DNA of 64,000 nucleotides from Burkholderia anthina (GTDB lineage Bacteria > Pseudomonadota > Gammaproteobacteria > Burkholderiales > Burkholderiaceae): the NCBI RefSeq assembly GCF_902498995.1, contig NZ_CABVLY010000005.1, positions 248,001 to 312,000 on the forward strand, given 5' to 3'. The position numbers and the translations under genes are program-made. This document shows, piece by piece, positions 54,341 through 63,690 of this stretch; within the stretch, counting starts at the first letter, position 1; each line of letters begins with the position of its first letter. Under the pieces are notes generated by a model. It saw only the letters and a list, made by a program, of their open reading frames with translations. It made no database searches and had not been told where the DNA came from.

Positions 54341-55326
54341 AAGTGCTCGTGACAGGCGGTGCGGGCTATATCGGCAGCCATACGTGCAAGGCGCTCGCAC
54401 AGGCGGGGCACGAGCCGGTCGCCTACGACAACCTGTCGACCGGCCATCGCGACGCGGTCAAATGGGGGCCCCTCGTCGTGGCCGACATTCTCGACCGCGA
54501 CGCGCTCTCGATCGCGATGGCCGCGCACCGGCCCGACGTCGTGATCCATTTCGCCGCGCTCGCCTACGTCGGCGAATCGGTGCTGCTTCCCGAGCGCTAC
54601 TACACGGTGAACGTGACGGGCACCTGCACGCTGCTCGGCGCGATGCGCGAGGCCGGCGTGAACCGGATCGTGATGTCGTCGTCGTGCGCGACCTACGGCA
54701 TCCCGGACACGCTGCCGATCTCGGAGCGCACGCCGCAGCAGCCGATCAACCCGTACGGCTTCAGCAAGTACGCGATGGAACGCATGGCCGCGGATTTCGA
54801 GCGCGCGTACGGGCTGAAGTGGATCGCGCTGCGCTACTTCAACGCGGCGGGCGCGGACCCGGACGGCGCGATCGGCGAGAACCACGACCCGGAAACGCAT
54901 GCGCTGCCGCTCGCGATCCGCGCGGCGCTCGGCACCGGGAGCGTGTTTCGCGTGATGGGCACCGACTACCCGACGCCCGACGGTTCGGCGATTCGCGACT
55001 ACATCCACGTGAGCGACCTGGCGGACGCGCACGTAAAGGCCACCGCGCACCTGTTCTGCGGCGGCGACAGCGTCGCGCTGAATCTCGGCACCGGCACCGG
55101 CACCTCGGTGCTCGAAGCGGTTCGCGCCGTCGAAGCCGCAACCGGACGCGCGGTGCCGACGGTGATCGCCGCGCGCCGCCCGGGCGACCCGCCCGCGCTG
55201 TACGCGGACGCGACGAAGGCCGGACTCGTGCTCGGCTGGCGGCCGCGCTTCACCGCGATCGAACAGATGGTCGAACACGCAGCACGGTGGTTTCAGAAGG
55301 AACGGCATCCCGAAACCACCCGGTAG
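54337..55326 (+). CDS. galE: UDP-glucose 4-epimerase
   Basis: A 329-residue epimerase: MKVLVTGGAGYIGSHTCKAL, HFAALAYVGESVLLPERYY, the SSSCATYG serine, PYGFSKYAMERM for Tyr/Lys, RYFNAAGADPDG and DYIHVSDLADAH. These are standard GalE features. It interconverts UDP-glucose and UDP-galactose (or UDP-xylose and UDP-arabinose in some homologues) to supply the synthase. It is translationally coupled to the decarboxylase gene. Confidence 0.94.
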   Translation: MKVLVTGGAGYIGSHTCKALAQAGHEPVAYDNLSTGHRDAVKWGPLVVADILDRDALSIAMAAHRPDVVIHFAALAYVGESVLLPERYYTVNVTGTCTLLGAMREAGVNRIVMSSSCATYGIPDTLPISERTPQQPINPYGFSKYAMERMAADFERAYGLKWIALRYFNAAGADPDGAIGENHDPETHALPLAIRAALGTGSVFRVMGTDYPTPDGSAIRDYIHVSDLADAHVKATAHLFCGGDSVALNLGTGTGTSVLEAVRAVEAATGRAVPTVIAARRPGDPPALYADATKAGLVLGWRPRFTAIEQMVEHAARWFQKERHPETTR

Positions 55327-55365
55327 TCACGCAGGCATCAGACAAACCCACGCAGGGGAATCACC

Positions 55366-56784
55366 ATGAATGTGCGGATTGCCATCGTCGGCACCGGCTA
55401 CGTCGGACTCGTCAGCGGCGCCTGCTTCGCGGATCTCGGGCATGACGTCGTGTGCATCGACAACAATCGCGGCAAGATCGACGCGCTCAACGACGGCTGC
55501 ATGCCGATCTACGAACCGGGCCTCGACGCCGTGGTCGCGCGCAACGTCGAACGCGGCACGCTGCGCTTCAGCAGCGACCTGGCGGCGAGCGTGCGCGACC
55601 GCGACGCGGTGTTCATCGCGGTCGGCACGCCGACGCTGCCGGGCACCGAGCGCGCGGACCTGCGCTACGTCGAGGCAGCCGCACGGGAAATCGCGTCGAA
55701 CCTGAACCGGTTCACGGTCGTCGTCACGAAGTCGACGGTCCCCGTCGGCACCAACCGGGCCGTCGCACACATCGTCGAGCATCACACTCCCGCCGGCATC
55801 GAAGCGGCGATCGCGTCGAACCCGGAATTCCTTCGCGAAGGATCGGCGATCGACGATTTCATGCATCCGGATCGCGTCGTGTTCGGCGCCGAGCATCCGC
55901 GCGCGATCGAGATCATGAAGGCGATCTATGCGCCGCTCGAGGCGATGGGCCATCTCGTGCTCGCCACCGAGATCGAGACGGCCGAGCTGGTCAAATACGC
56001 GGCGAATGCGTTCCTCGCGGTGAAGATCAGCTACATCAACGAAATCTCCGACCTGTGCGAAGCGGTCGGCGCGGACGTCGAGCTGGTCGCGAACGGCATG
56101 GGCCTCGACCGGCGCATCGGCGCGTCGTTCCTGAAAGCGGGCCCCGGCTGGGGCGGCTCGTGCTTCCCGAAGGACACGCGCGCGCTGAAGGCGACGGCGT
56201 CCGAATACGCGGTACCGCTGCGCATCGTCAGCGCGGCGATCGAATCGAACGCGCTGCGCAAGGAGCAGATCCTCCACCGCATCGAGAAGGCGTGCGGCGG
56301 CTCGATCAAGGGCAAGCGCATCGCCGTGCTCGGCCTGACCTTCAAAGGCCAGACCGACGACGTGCGCGAAAGCCCGAGCATCGACGTGATCCAGTTGCTG
56401 GTCGGCGCCGGCGCGCATATCCGCGCTTACGACCCGGCGCGCCCGCACGAGGCGTCGCGGCTGCTGCCGCAGGTGTTCATGGAAGGCACGGCGGTCGACG
56501 CGGTGCGCAGTGCGGACGCGGTCGTCGTGATGACCGAATGGAAGGCATTCGAGGCGCTCGATCTCGCGGATCTCGCGGACCACATGGCCGACCCCGTGAT
56601 GCTCGACATGCGCAACCTGTTCAACGAGCAGCTCGCGGTCGACAGCGGCTTTCGCCGCTACGAACGCGTGGGCCGCTCGTGCGGCGAACATCCGAGCGCG
56701 GACCGTGCGAACGCGCCGCGCACCCCGTCCGCGGACGCACCCGCGGCGCCCCTTGCTTCAACCCGGGTGGTCGACTCGAAGTAA
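55366..56784 (+). CDS. ugd: UDP-glucose 6-dehydrogenase
   Basis: A 472-residue enzyme. IAIVGTGYVGLVSGACFADL is the NAD site; K210 (ELVKYAANAFLAVKISYINE) and the catalytic C266 (GWGGSCFPKDTRAL) are in place, and GLTFKGQTDDVRESPSI marks the C-terminal domain. It oxidises UDP-glucose twice to UDP-glucuronate. The last 35 residues (Pro/Ala-rich) are an unusual tail without known function. It lies 39 bases after galE and 29 before the synthase. Confidence 0.95.
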   Translation: MNVRIAIVGTGYVGLVSGACFADLGHDVVCIDNNRGKIDALNDGCMPIYEPGLDAVVARNVERGTLRFSSDLAASVRDRDAVFIAVGTPTLPGTERADLRYVEAAAREIASNLNRFTVVVTKSTVPVGTNRAVAHIVEHHTPAGIEAAIASNPEFLREGSAIDDFMHPDRVVFGAEHPRAIEIMKAIYAPLEAMGHLVLATEIETAELVKYAANAFLAVKISYINEISDLCEAVGADVELVANGMGLDRRIGASFLKAGPGWGGSCFPKDTRALKATASEYAVPLRIVSAAIESNALRKEQILHRIEKACGGSIKGKRIAVLGLTFKGQTDDVRESPSIDVIQLLVGAGAHIRAYDPARPHEASRLLPQVFMEGTAVDAVRSADAVVVMTEWKAFEALDLADLADHMADPVMLDMRNLFNEQLAVDSGFRRYERVGRSCGEHPSADRANAPRTPSADAPAAPLASTRVVDSK

Positions 56785-56813
56785 CCGTTACCCAACCGTT
56801 GCGGGAGAACGCC

Positions 56814-59456
56814 ATGAAGAATCTGGTTGCGTCGCTTGCCGGCGGCCCTGCCCGGGAAACATCGGATACCGAAGCAGAGCGCGTCGACAGCCCGCACACG
56901 GAAGTCCCCCTCCTCGTCCCGCTGATGGACCCCGAGACGAAGACGGTGTTCCAGCTCCTCGCGCTGTGCTGGTTCGTCACGCTGGGGATCTTCTGGCAAT
57001 GGTGGCTGCGCGACGAGCACTACGTCGATGCGTTCCGCTTCGGCGTCAACTGCTTCGTACTGTTCTGGACCACCTTCATTCCCGGTTACTTCATCTTCAT
57101 CATCCGCTCGGCGGTCGTGCCGAACCCGGCGCTCGCGGTGCCGCGCGACTGGCGTGTCGCGATGGTGGTCACCAAGGCGCCGTCCGAGCCGTTCGACATC
57201 GTTCGCACGACGCTGCTCGCGATGCTCGACCAGAGCTACCCGCACGACACGTGGCTCGCCGACGAGGACCCGACGCCGGAAACGCTCGAATGGTGCGCCC
57301 TGCACGGCGTGCGCGTGTCGACGCGGCGCGGCATCGCCGAGTACCACCGCACGAGCTGGCCGCGCCGCACGAAATGCAAGGAAGGCAATCTCGCGTACTT
57401 CTACGATACGTACGGCTACGACAACTACGATTTCGTGTCGCAGCTCGATGCGGACCACGTGCCGACCCATACGTATCTCGAGGAAATGCTGCGGCCGTTT
57501 CTCGATCCGAAGGTCGGCTACGTGTCGGCGCCGAGCATCTGCGACAGCAACGCGGCCACCAGCTGGAGCGCGCGCGGGCGCGTCAACGTCGAAGGGCCGC
57601 TGCACGGCACGATGCAGGCCGGCTACGCGGCCGGGCTCGCGCCGCTTTGCATCGGCTCGCACTACGCGGTGCGCTGCCGCGCGCTGCGCGAGATCGGCGG
57701 GATCGGGCCCGAGCTCGCCGAGGATCACTCGACGACGATGATCTTCAACGCGAATGGCTGGCGCGGCATGCATGCGCTGAACGCGATCGCGAACGGCGAA
57801 GGGCCGCGCACCTTCGCCGATCTCGCGACGCAGGAATTCCAGTGGTCGAAGAGCGTGATGATCATCATGCTGCGCTACACGCGCCACTATTTCATGGGCC
57901 TGCCGCTGAAGCTGAAGACGCAGTTCCTGTTCTGCCAGCTCTGGTATCCGCTGTGCGCGCTCGCGATGGCCGGCAGCGTCGTGATTCCGGTCGTCGCGCT
58001 CCTCACCGGGCGCGTGTGGGCGCACGTCGACTACCTCACGTACCTGACCTATGCGCTGCCGCTCACCGTGCTGATCCTCTGCGTCGTCACGTGGGTCACG
58101 CGCACGACCCGGTCGTGCCGGCCGCTCAATACGAAGCTGCTGTCGTGGGAAGGCCTGTCGTTCGTGTTCGCGCGCTGGCCGTGGGTCGTGCTCGGTTGCG
58201 GGTCGGCGGTGCTCGACTGCCTGCGCGGCAAGGAATTCGCGTTCAAGGTCACGCCCAAGGGCGGCACGATCGAACAGGACGCGCCGCTGCGCGTCGTGTC
58301 GCCGTATCTGCTGATCTCGCTGTTCTGCAGCATGCCCGTCGTCGCGGTCGGCAATCCGCACAACGCGGCCGGCTTCTACCTGTTCTCGACGCTCACGAGC
58401 ATCCTGTATCTCGTGATCGCGGGCGTCGTCACCGTCAACCACGGCAGGGAACAGGGGCTCACCGCATCGGCGCTCCGGCAGATGTTCTTCAGCCGCCTGC
58501 CCGTGCGCAACGCGCTGTTCGTGTTCGCGCTCGCGATACTGCTGACGGGCATCGGGCTGCGCGCGCCGAAGGGCTGGCAGGCGATGATGTGGCGTTCGGG
58601 GCTGCCCGCGGTGGTCGCGCCCGCGCCGGGGCAGCTGGTGAAGCAGCCGGCGTTCGGCGCGTACGACCCGGGCCACGCGTTCGCGGACAATCCGGCTCTC
58701 GCGTTCGATCATGTGTTCGTGTCGTGGAACGCGCCCGACCTCGGCGCGGAAATCGATAGCGCGTACCGCACCGCGCAGGCCCGCAATCGATCGCTGATGC
58801 TGACCGTCGAGCCGTGGGCGGCCGGCGACACGCGGCGCGGCGCACTGCTCGCGGACATCGCGCACGGCCGCTACGACACGCTCATCGCGACGACCTGCGC
58901 GGCGCTCGCCGCGCTGAAGGGCCCCGTGTTCGTGCGCTGGGGCCACGAGATGGAGGTCGACACCGGACGCTACCCATGGGCGACCGGCGACGCGTCCGCG
59001 TACGTCGACGCCTATCGGCGCGTCGTGACCGCATGCCGGATGGTGACCAACCAGATCCGCTTCGTGTGGTCGCCGGCCGGCAACCGCAACCTCGACGACT
59101 ATTTCCCCGGCCGCGCCTACGTGGACGACGTCGGACTGTCCGTCTTCGACTGCCGGCGCTGCGCGGTGTGGCCGCCCGGCGGCCAGTTCTCCGCCGCGAG
59201 CATCCTGAAGACCAAGTACGCGCGAGTGACCGACTACGGGCTGCCGGTGATGGTCACGGAGCTGGGCATCGACGGGTCGGACGCGCGCAAGCGCGCGGAG
59301 CTCGACGAATTCCAGCGGTCGCTGTGGCGCTATCCGCTGCTCACGGCCGTGTTCTATTTCAACGCGGTCGATACGCCCGGCGCGTGGCCGGCGAACTATG
59401 TGCCCGACTGGCGGATCACGCCGTCGTTCCTGCAGACGAACGTCGTCGCGAAATGA
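56814..59456 (+). CDS. GT2 polysaccharide synthase fused to GH26-like glycoside hydrolase
   Basis: An 880-residue fusion. Residues 45-100 hold two membrane helices. Residues 110-350 are a cellulose-synthase-like GT2 domain with DED at 150-152, DAD at 212-214, ED at 303-304 and QEFQW at 340-344, where the usual QxxRW has Gln for Arg. About six further helices span 375-585. The C-terminal 270 residues, after the last helix, resemble GH26 enzymes: VRWGHEMEVDTGRYPW with the acid/base E712 and VMVTELGIDG with the nucleophile E816, so the hydrolase looks active. Topology places it on the periplasmic side, where it would meet the emerging polymer. GGGAG lies 6 bases before the ATG. The sugar is unknown; the operon supplies Xyl, Gal and GlcA donors. 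Confidence 0.88.
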   Translation: MKNLVASLAGGPARETSDTEAERVDSPHTEVPLLVPLMDPETKTVFQLLALCWFVTLGIFWQWWLRDEHYVDAFRFGVNCFVLFWTTFIPGYFIFIIRSAVVPNPALAVPRDWRVAMVVTKAPSEPFDIVRTTLLAMLDQSYPHDTWLADEDPTPETLEWCALHGVRVSTRRGIAEYHRTSWPRRTKCKEGNLAYFYDTYGYDNYDFVSQLDADHVPTHTYLEEMLRPFLDPKVGYVSAPSICDSNAATSWSARGRVNVEGPLHGTMQAGYAAGLAPLCIGSHYAVRCRALREIGGIGPELAEDHSTTMIFNANGWRGMHALNAIANGEGPRTFADLATQEFQWSKSVMIIMLRYTRHYFMGLPLKLKTQFLFCQLWYPLCALAMAGSVVIPVVALLTGRVWAHVDYLTYLTYALPLTVLILCVVTWVTRTTRSCRPLNTKLLSWEGLSFVFARWPWVVLGCGSAVLDCLRGKEFAFKVTPKGGTIEQDAPLRVVSPYLLISLFCSMPVVAVGNPHNAAGFYLFSTLTSILYLVIAGVVTVNHGREQGLTASALRQMFFSRLPVRNALFVFALAILLTGIGLRAPKGWQAMMWRSGLPAVVAPAPGQLVKQPAFGAYDPGHAFADNPALAFDHVFVSWNAPDLGAEIDSAYRTAQARNRSLMLTVEPWAAGDTRRGALLADIAHGRYDTLIATTCAALAALKGPVFVRWGHEMEVDTGRYPWATGDASAYVDAYRRVVTACRMVTNQIRFVWSPAGNRNLDDYFPGRAYVDDVGLSVFDCRRCAVWPPGGQFSAASILKTKYARVTDYGLPVMVTELGIDGSDARKRAELDEFQRSLWRYPLLTAVFYFNAVDTPGAWPANYVPDWRITPSFLQTNVVAK

Positions 59457-59468
59457 GCGGCCGCGCCG

Positions 59469-60395
59469 CTACGTGCCGAGCAGTTCCTTCCGGCGCAGGT
59501 GCACGACGTCGCGCATCGGCGGCGCGCCGAACAGCCGGCTGTATTCGCGGCTGAACTGCGACGCGCTTTCGTAGCCGACGGTCGCCGCCACCGACCCGAC
59601 GTCGCCGCCCTGGTGCAGCAACAGCCGCCGCGCCTCGTGCAGCCGCAACTGCTTCTGGTACTGCAACGGGCTCAGCGTCGTCACGTGCTTGAAGTGATGG
59701 TGCAGCGACGACACGCTCATGTTGACCGCCTGCGCGAGCGTGTCGACGCGCATCGGTTCCGCGTAGTGATCGCGGATCCATTCGATCGCGCGCGCGATCC
59801 GGTGCGTCTGGCTGCCCGCGACGGCCATGTGCCGCAACCGCGTGCCCTGCCCGCTCGTCATCAGCCGGTACAGCAGCTCCTTTTCGATCAGCGGCGCGAC
59901 CACCGGAATGTCGGCCGGCGTGTCGAGCAGCCGCAACAGCCGCAACGCGGCATCGAGCAGCGGCGGCGTGAGTTCGGCGAGCGCGATGCCTTCGCCCTCG
60001 GGGCCCGCGTCGGGCTCCGGCAGCCGCATCTCGGCCGCGAGCTCGACGATGCGCTGCGGATCGAGCGTCAGCGACAGGCAAAGGTAAGGCGCTTCGGGCG
60101 AAGCCTGCGTCACGCGCGAGAGGATCGGCAAGTCGATCGACGTAATCAGGCAGTTCTGCGTGTCGTATTCGTACGCCTGGCCGGCGACGATGACGCGCTT
60201 CGCGCCCTGCGCGGCGATCACGAGCGCGGCGCGCGACACGCCGCAGCCGAGATCGACCGGATGCGCGTGCCGGTGCAGCAGCAACGCCGGCACGGCCGTC
60301 GAGTGCGAGCCGTCCGTCGGCGCGAAGCGGCCGATCAGCAAGGCCAGCTCGCGCCGCCCGGATTCGCGCGACGCCGCGATATCGGTCATGTCCAT
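59469..60395 (-). CDS. AraC-family regulator (AraC_N type) of the oxidoreductase operon
   Basis: A 308-residue regulator. The N-terminal AraC_N domain is marked by GCGVSRAALVIAAQGAKRVI and YDTQNCLITSIDLPI; the HTH by TLAQAVNMSVSSLHHHFKHV and VGYESASQFSREYSRLFGAP. It is transcribed away from the molybdenum oxidoreductase genes, 180 bases apart, the usual arrangement for AraC_N regulators of oxidoreductases. GAGG lies 8 bases before the ATG at 60395. It converges on the synthase gene with a 12-base gap. Confidence 0.93.
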   Translation of the reverse strand: MDMTDIAASRESGRRELALLIGRFAPTDGSHSTAVPALLLHRHAHPVDLGCGVSRAALVIAAQGAKRVIVAGQAYEYDTQNCLITSIDLPILSRVTQASPEAPYLCLSLTLDPQRIVELAAEMRLPEPDAGPEGEGIALAELTPPLLDAALRLLRLLDTPADIPVVAPLIEKELLYRLMTSGQGTRLRHMAVAGSQTHRIARAIEWIRDHYAEPMRVDTLAQAVNMSVSSLHHHFKHVTTLSPLQYQKQLRLHEARRLLLHQGGDVGSVAATVGYESASQFSREYSRLFGAPPMRDVVHLRRKELLGT

Positions 60396-60575
60396 GACGC
60401 CATCCTCGATTCATTTCCCAGTGTCGCGGGAGCATAGCGAAACGGCTCGCGACGCGCCGGGGATTTGCAGGATTGTTCAATAAATTTGCAGGATTGGGTA
60501 GCCGGAAAAATCGGGCGCTCGCGCACACTGCCACCTGATCCGGCGTACGCCGGGTTTTCCCCACGGAGACAAAAA

Positions 60576-61037
60576 ATGCCCACCACGTTTGTCCTGAACG
60601 GCAAGAGCGTCACGCTCGACGCCGATCCGTCGATGCCCGTCCTCTGGGCGATCCGCGAACACGCGGGGCTGACCGGCACGAAATTCGGCTGCGGCATGGC
60701 GCAGTGCGGCGCGTGCACCGTCCATCTCGAAGGCCAGCCCGTGCGCTCGTGCGTGCTGCCGCTCGCCGGCATCGCGGGCAAGCACGTCACGACGATCGAA
60801 GGGCTGCAGAGCAAGCCCGCGCACGCCGTGCAGGCCGCCTGGGTCAAGCTGCAGGTGCCGCAGTGCGGCTACTGCCAGTCCGGCCAGATCATGTCGGCCA
60901 CCGCGCTGCTCGAACAAAACCCGAAGCCGACCGACGCGGACATCGATGCCGCGATGAACGGCAATATCTGCCGCTGTGCGACCTACGCCCGCATCCGGGC
61001 CGCGATCCACGACGCGGCCGCGACGCTGGGAGCCTGA
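60576..61037 (+). CDS. iorA: 2Fe-2S subunit of a xanthine-dehydrogenase-family oxidoreductase
   Basis: A 153-residue iron-sulfur subunit. The plant-type cluster is [16 protein letters not shown] with a later CVLPL cysteine; the second cluster is [11 protein letters not shown] and [12 protein letters not shown]. This two-cluster chain is the small subunit of isoquinoline-1-oxidoreductase-type and periplasmic aldehyde oxidoreductases. CGGAGA lies upstream of the ATG. The large subunit starts 2 bases after its stop. Confidence 0.95.
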   Translation: MPTTFVLNGKSVTLDADPSMPVLWAIREHAGLTGTKFGCGMAQCGACTVHLEGQPVRSCVLPLAGIAGKHVTTIEGLQSKPAHAVQAAWVKLQVPQCGYCQSGQIMSATALLEQNPKPTDADIDAAMNGNICRCATYARIRAAIHDAAATLGA

Positions 61038-61039
61038 CC

Positions 61040-63250
61040 ATGACGATCGAACTCGACAATCCCGGTTCGGTGCGACCGTCGCGCCGCACGTTCCTGAAAG
61101 CCGCGGGCGCCGCGGCCGCGGTCAGCCTGACGATCGGCTTCGAATGGGCCGGCCTCGGCCGCCGCGCGCTCGCCGCGACGCCGCCGGCCGCCGACTTCGC
61201 GCCGAACGCGTTCCTGCGCATCACGCCCGACGGCGCCGTGACCGTGATCGCCAAACACGTCGAACTCGGCCAGGGCGCGTACACGGGCATCGCGACGATC
61301 GTCGCCGAGGAACTCGACGCCGACTGGTCGAACGTGCGCGTCGAAAGCGCGCCGGCCGATGCGAAGCGCTACGCGAACCTCGCGTTCGGCACGATGCAGG
61401 GCACGGGCGGCAGCTCGGCCATGTCGAACTCGTGGCAGCAACTGCGCGAAGCGGGCGGCAAGGCGCGCGCGATGCTGGTATCGGCCGCCGCCGCGCGCTG
61501 GAAAGTGCCGGCGAGCGAGCTGAGCACCGCCGACGGCGTCGTCACGCACGCGAAAAGCGGCAAGACAGCCGCGTACGGCGCGCTGGTGGCCGACGCGTCG
61601 AAACTGCCGGTGCCCGACAAGGTCGTGCTGAAGCAGCCGGCCGATTTCAGGCTGATCGGCCATCGCATTCCGCGCGTCGACGCATCGGCGAAATCGAACG
61701 GCACCGCGCACTTCACGCTCGACACCACCTTCCCCGGCATGCGCGTCGCGCTGCTGCAGCGCCCGCCGCGCTTCGGCGCGACGGTCAAGTCGTTCGACGC
61801 GACGGCCGCGAAGGCCGTGCCGGGCGTGGTGTCGGTCGTGCAGGTGCCACACGGCGTCGCGGTCGTCGCGACCGGCTTCTGGGCCGCGAAACAGGGGCGC
61901 GACGCGCTGAAGGTCGAATGGGACGACGCGCACGCCGAAAAGCGCGGCTCGGACGAGATCATGCGCGAATACCGGCAGCTCGCCGACAAGCCCGGCGCGT
62001 CGGCGCGCAAGGACGGCGATGCCGACGCGGCGATCGCCGGCGCCGCGCGCAAGGTCAGCGCGACGTACGAATTCCCGTATCTCGCGCACGCGCCGATGGA
62101 GCCGCTCGACGCCGTCGTCAAGCTGAGCGCCGACAGTTGCGAGATCTGGGCCGGCGACCAGTTCCAGACGGTCGACCAGGGCAACGCGGCCAAGGTCGCG
62201 GGCCTGAAGCCCGAGCAGGTGCGGATCCACACGCTGTATGCGGGCGGCAGCTTCGGCCGGCGCGCGAACGCGTGGTCGGACTACGTGGTCGAGGCCGTGT
62301 CGATCGCGAAGGCGCTCGGCGCGGACGGCAAGCCGGTCAAGCTGCAGTGGACGCGCGAGGACGACATCCAGGGCGGCTTCTATCGCCCGATGTACTTCCA
62401 CAAGATGGACGCCGGGCTGACCGCGGACGGACGGCTGGTCGGCTGGCGTCACCGGATCGTCGGCCAGTCGATCCTCGCCGGCACGCCGTTCGAGGCGTTC
62501 ATGGTCAAGAACGGGATCGACGCGACGTCGGTCGAGGGCGCGGCGAACCTGCCGTATGCGGTGCCGAACGTGTCGGTCGAGCTCACCACCACCAAGGTCG
62601 GCCTGCCCGTGCTGTGGTGGCGCGTGGTCGGCAGCTCGCACACGGCCTACGCGGTCGAGGCGTTCGTCGACGAGGCCGCGCACGCGGCCGGCAAGGATCC
62701 GTACCTGTTCCGCCGCGACCTGCTCGCGAAGGAGCCGCGCATGCGCGCCGTGCTGGATCTGGTCGCGCAGAAGGCCGGCTGGGATCCGGCAAAGCCGCTG
62801 CCGAAGGGCCGCGGGCGCGGCATCGCGGTCGCCGAGGCGTTCAAGAGCTACGTCGCGCAGGTGGCCGAGGTGTCGGTCGACGCCGACGGCAAGGTGAAGG
62901 TCGAGCGCGTGGTATGCGCGGTCGACTGCGGGATCGCGATCAATCCCGACATCGTCGCCGCGCAGATGGAAGGCGGGATCGGCTTCGGCCTCGGCGCGGT
63001 GCTGCACAGCGCGATCACGCTGAAGGACGGCCAGGTCGAGCAGCGCAACTTCGACGGCTACCACGTGCTGCGGATGGCGGAGATGCCGAAGGTCGAGGTG
63101 CACATCGTGCCGTCGGCCGAGGCGCCGACCGGCGTCGGCGAGCCTGGGGTCGCGCCGGTCGGGCCGGCGGTGGCCAACGCGATCTTCGCGGCGACCGGCA
63201 AGCGGCATTACGTGCTGCCGTTCGATTCGGCGGATACCGCGAAGGCTTGA
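61040..63250 (+). CDS. iorB: molybdopterin-binding subunit of a periplasmic oxidoreductase
   Basis: A 736-residue catalytic subunit. A twin-arginine signal ([20 protein letters not shown]) sends it, with its small partner, to the periplasm. Molybdopterin contacts include [32 protein letters not shown] and [13 protein letters not shown], and the active-site Glu is in [13 protein letters not shown]. Such IorB-type enzymes hydroxylate aldehydes or N-heterocycles. No FAD subunit is present, so electrons probably go to a cytochrome, but none is encoded nearby. It needs the CMP form of the cofactor, which the MocA-like protein at 25.1 kb could supply. Confidence 0.94.
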   Translation: MTIELDNPGSVRPSRRTFLKAAGAAAAVSLTIGFEWAGLGRRALAATPPAADFAPNAFLRITPDGAVTVIAKHVELGQGAYTGIATIVAEELDADWSNVRVESAPADAKRYANLAFGTMQGTGGSSAMSNSWQQLREAGGKARAMLVSAAAARWKVPASELSTADGVVTHAKSGKTAAYGALVADASKLPVPDKVVLKQPADFRLIGHRIPRVDASAKSNGTAHFTLDTTFPGMRVALLQRPPRFGATVKSFDATAAKAVPGVVSVVQVPHGVAVVATGFWAAKQGRDALKVEWDDAHAEKRGSDEIMREYRQLADKPGASARKDGDADAAIAGAARKVSATYEFPYLAHAPMEPLDAVVKLSADSCEIWAGDQFQTVDQGNAAKVAGLKPEQVRIHTLYAGGSFGRRANAWSDYVVEAVSIAKALGADGKPVKLQWTREDDIQGGFYRPMYFHKMDAGLTADGRLVGWRHRIVGQSILAGTPFEAFMVKNGIDATSVEGAANLPYAVPNVSVELTTTKVGLPVLWWRVVGSSHTAYAVEAFVDEAAHAAGKDPYLFRRDLLAKEPRMRAVLDLVAQKAGWDPAKPLPKGRGRGIAVAEAFKSYVAQVAEVSVDADGKVKVERVVCAVDCGIAINPDIVAAQMEGGIGFGLGAVLHSAITLKDGQVEQRNFDGYHVLRMAEMPKVEVHIVPSAEAPTGVGEPGVAPVGPAVANAIFAATGKRHYVLPFDSADTAKA

Positions 63251-63262
63251 TGGCGAGTGGAA

Positions 63263-63298
63263 GGCCGGCCGCGGGGCGGGGACGTCGCGCGGCCGGCC
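63263..63298 (+). terminator. GC-rich hairpin after the oxidoreductase operon
   Basis: GGCCGGCCGCG at 63263-63273 and CGCGGCCGGCC at 63288-63298 form a perfect 11-base stem, 12 bases after the iorB stop. No T-run follows, so termination may need Rho, or the stem may protect the 3' end. Confidence 0.6.
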
Positions 63299-63690
63299 CG
63301 ATCCTCGGGAAACAATGGCTCGAAAGCAGCGACAGTCGTCATGCGTTGATGTCGGGTTCGATGTAGGGTTTCATGGAAGGTTTTCCACATGTTCTTCCCC
63401 CCCGCCCGACCCGCTTCGTCCCCCGCACGCTCCCGCCGCCCGTTCCGACGTTACGCCGCCCGTAACGCCCGTAACGTTCCGGCTTCACGCTACGTAACAA
63501 TCCTTCAATGCGGCTCCGACCCTTCCAGCGCCGCGCCTCATCCGCGCGTTAAAAATTCTTTTAAATTCAAAGGCCGGCAGGCCGATGGCACCGCCGCCGG
63601 CGACCGTCGTTTCCCGGCAGGACCTCCCTGGCCCGAAAGTTGCAACACAGGTTCCCGCAAACACTCCTTTACGGACATGCGAGGGCCAAC
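63299..63690. other. intergenic, promoter region of the winged-helix gene
   Basis: 392 bases without a convincing gene. 63540-63575 is A/T-rich (AAAAATTCTTTTAAATTC), unlike its surroundings, and probably holds the promoter or an upstream element of the next gene. Confidence 0.5.
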
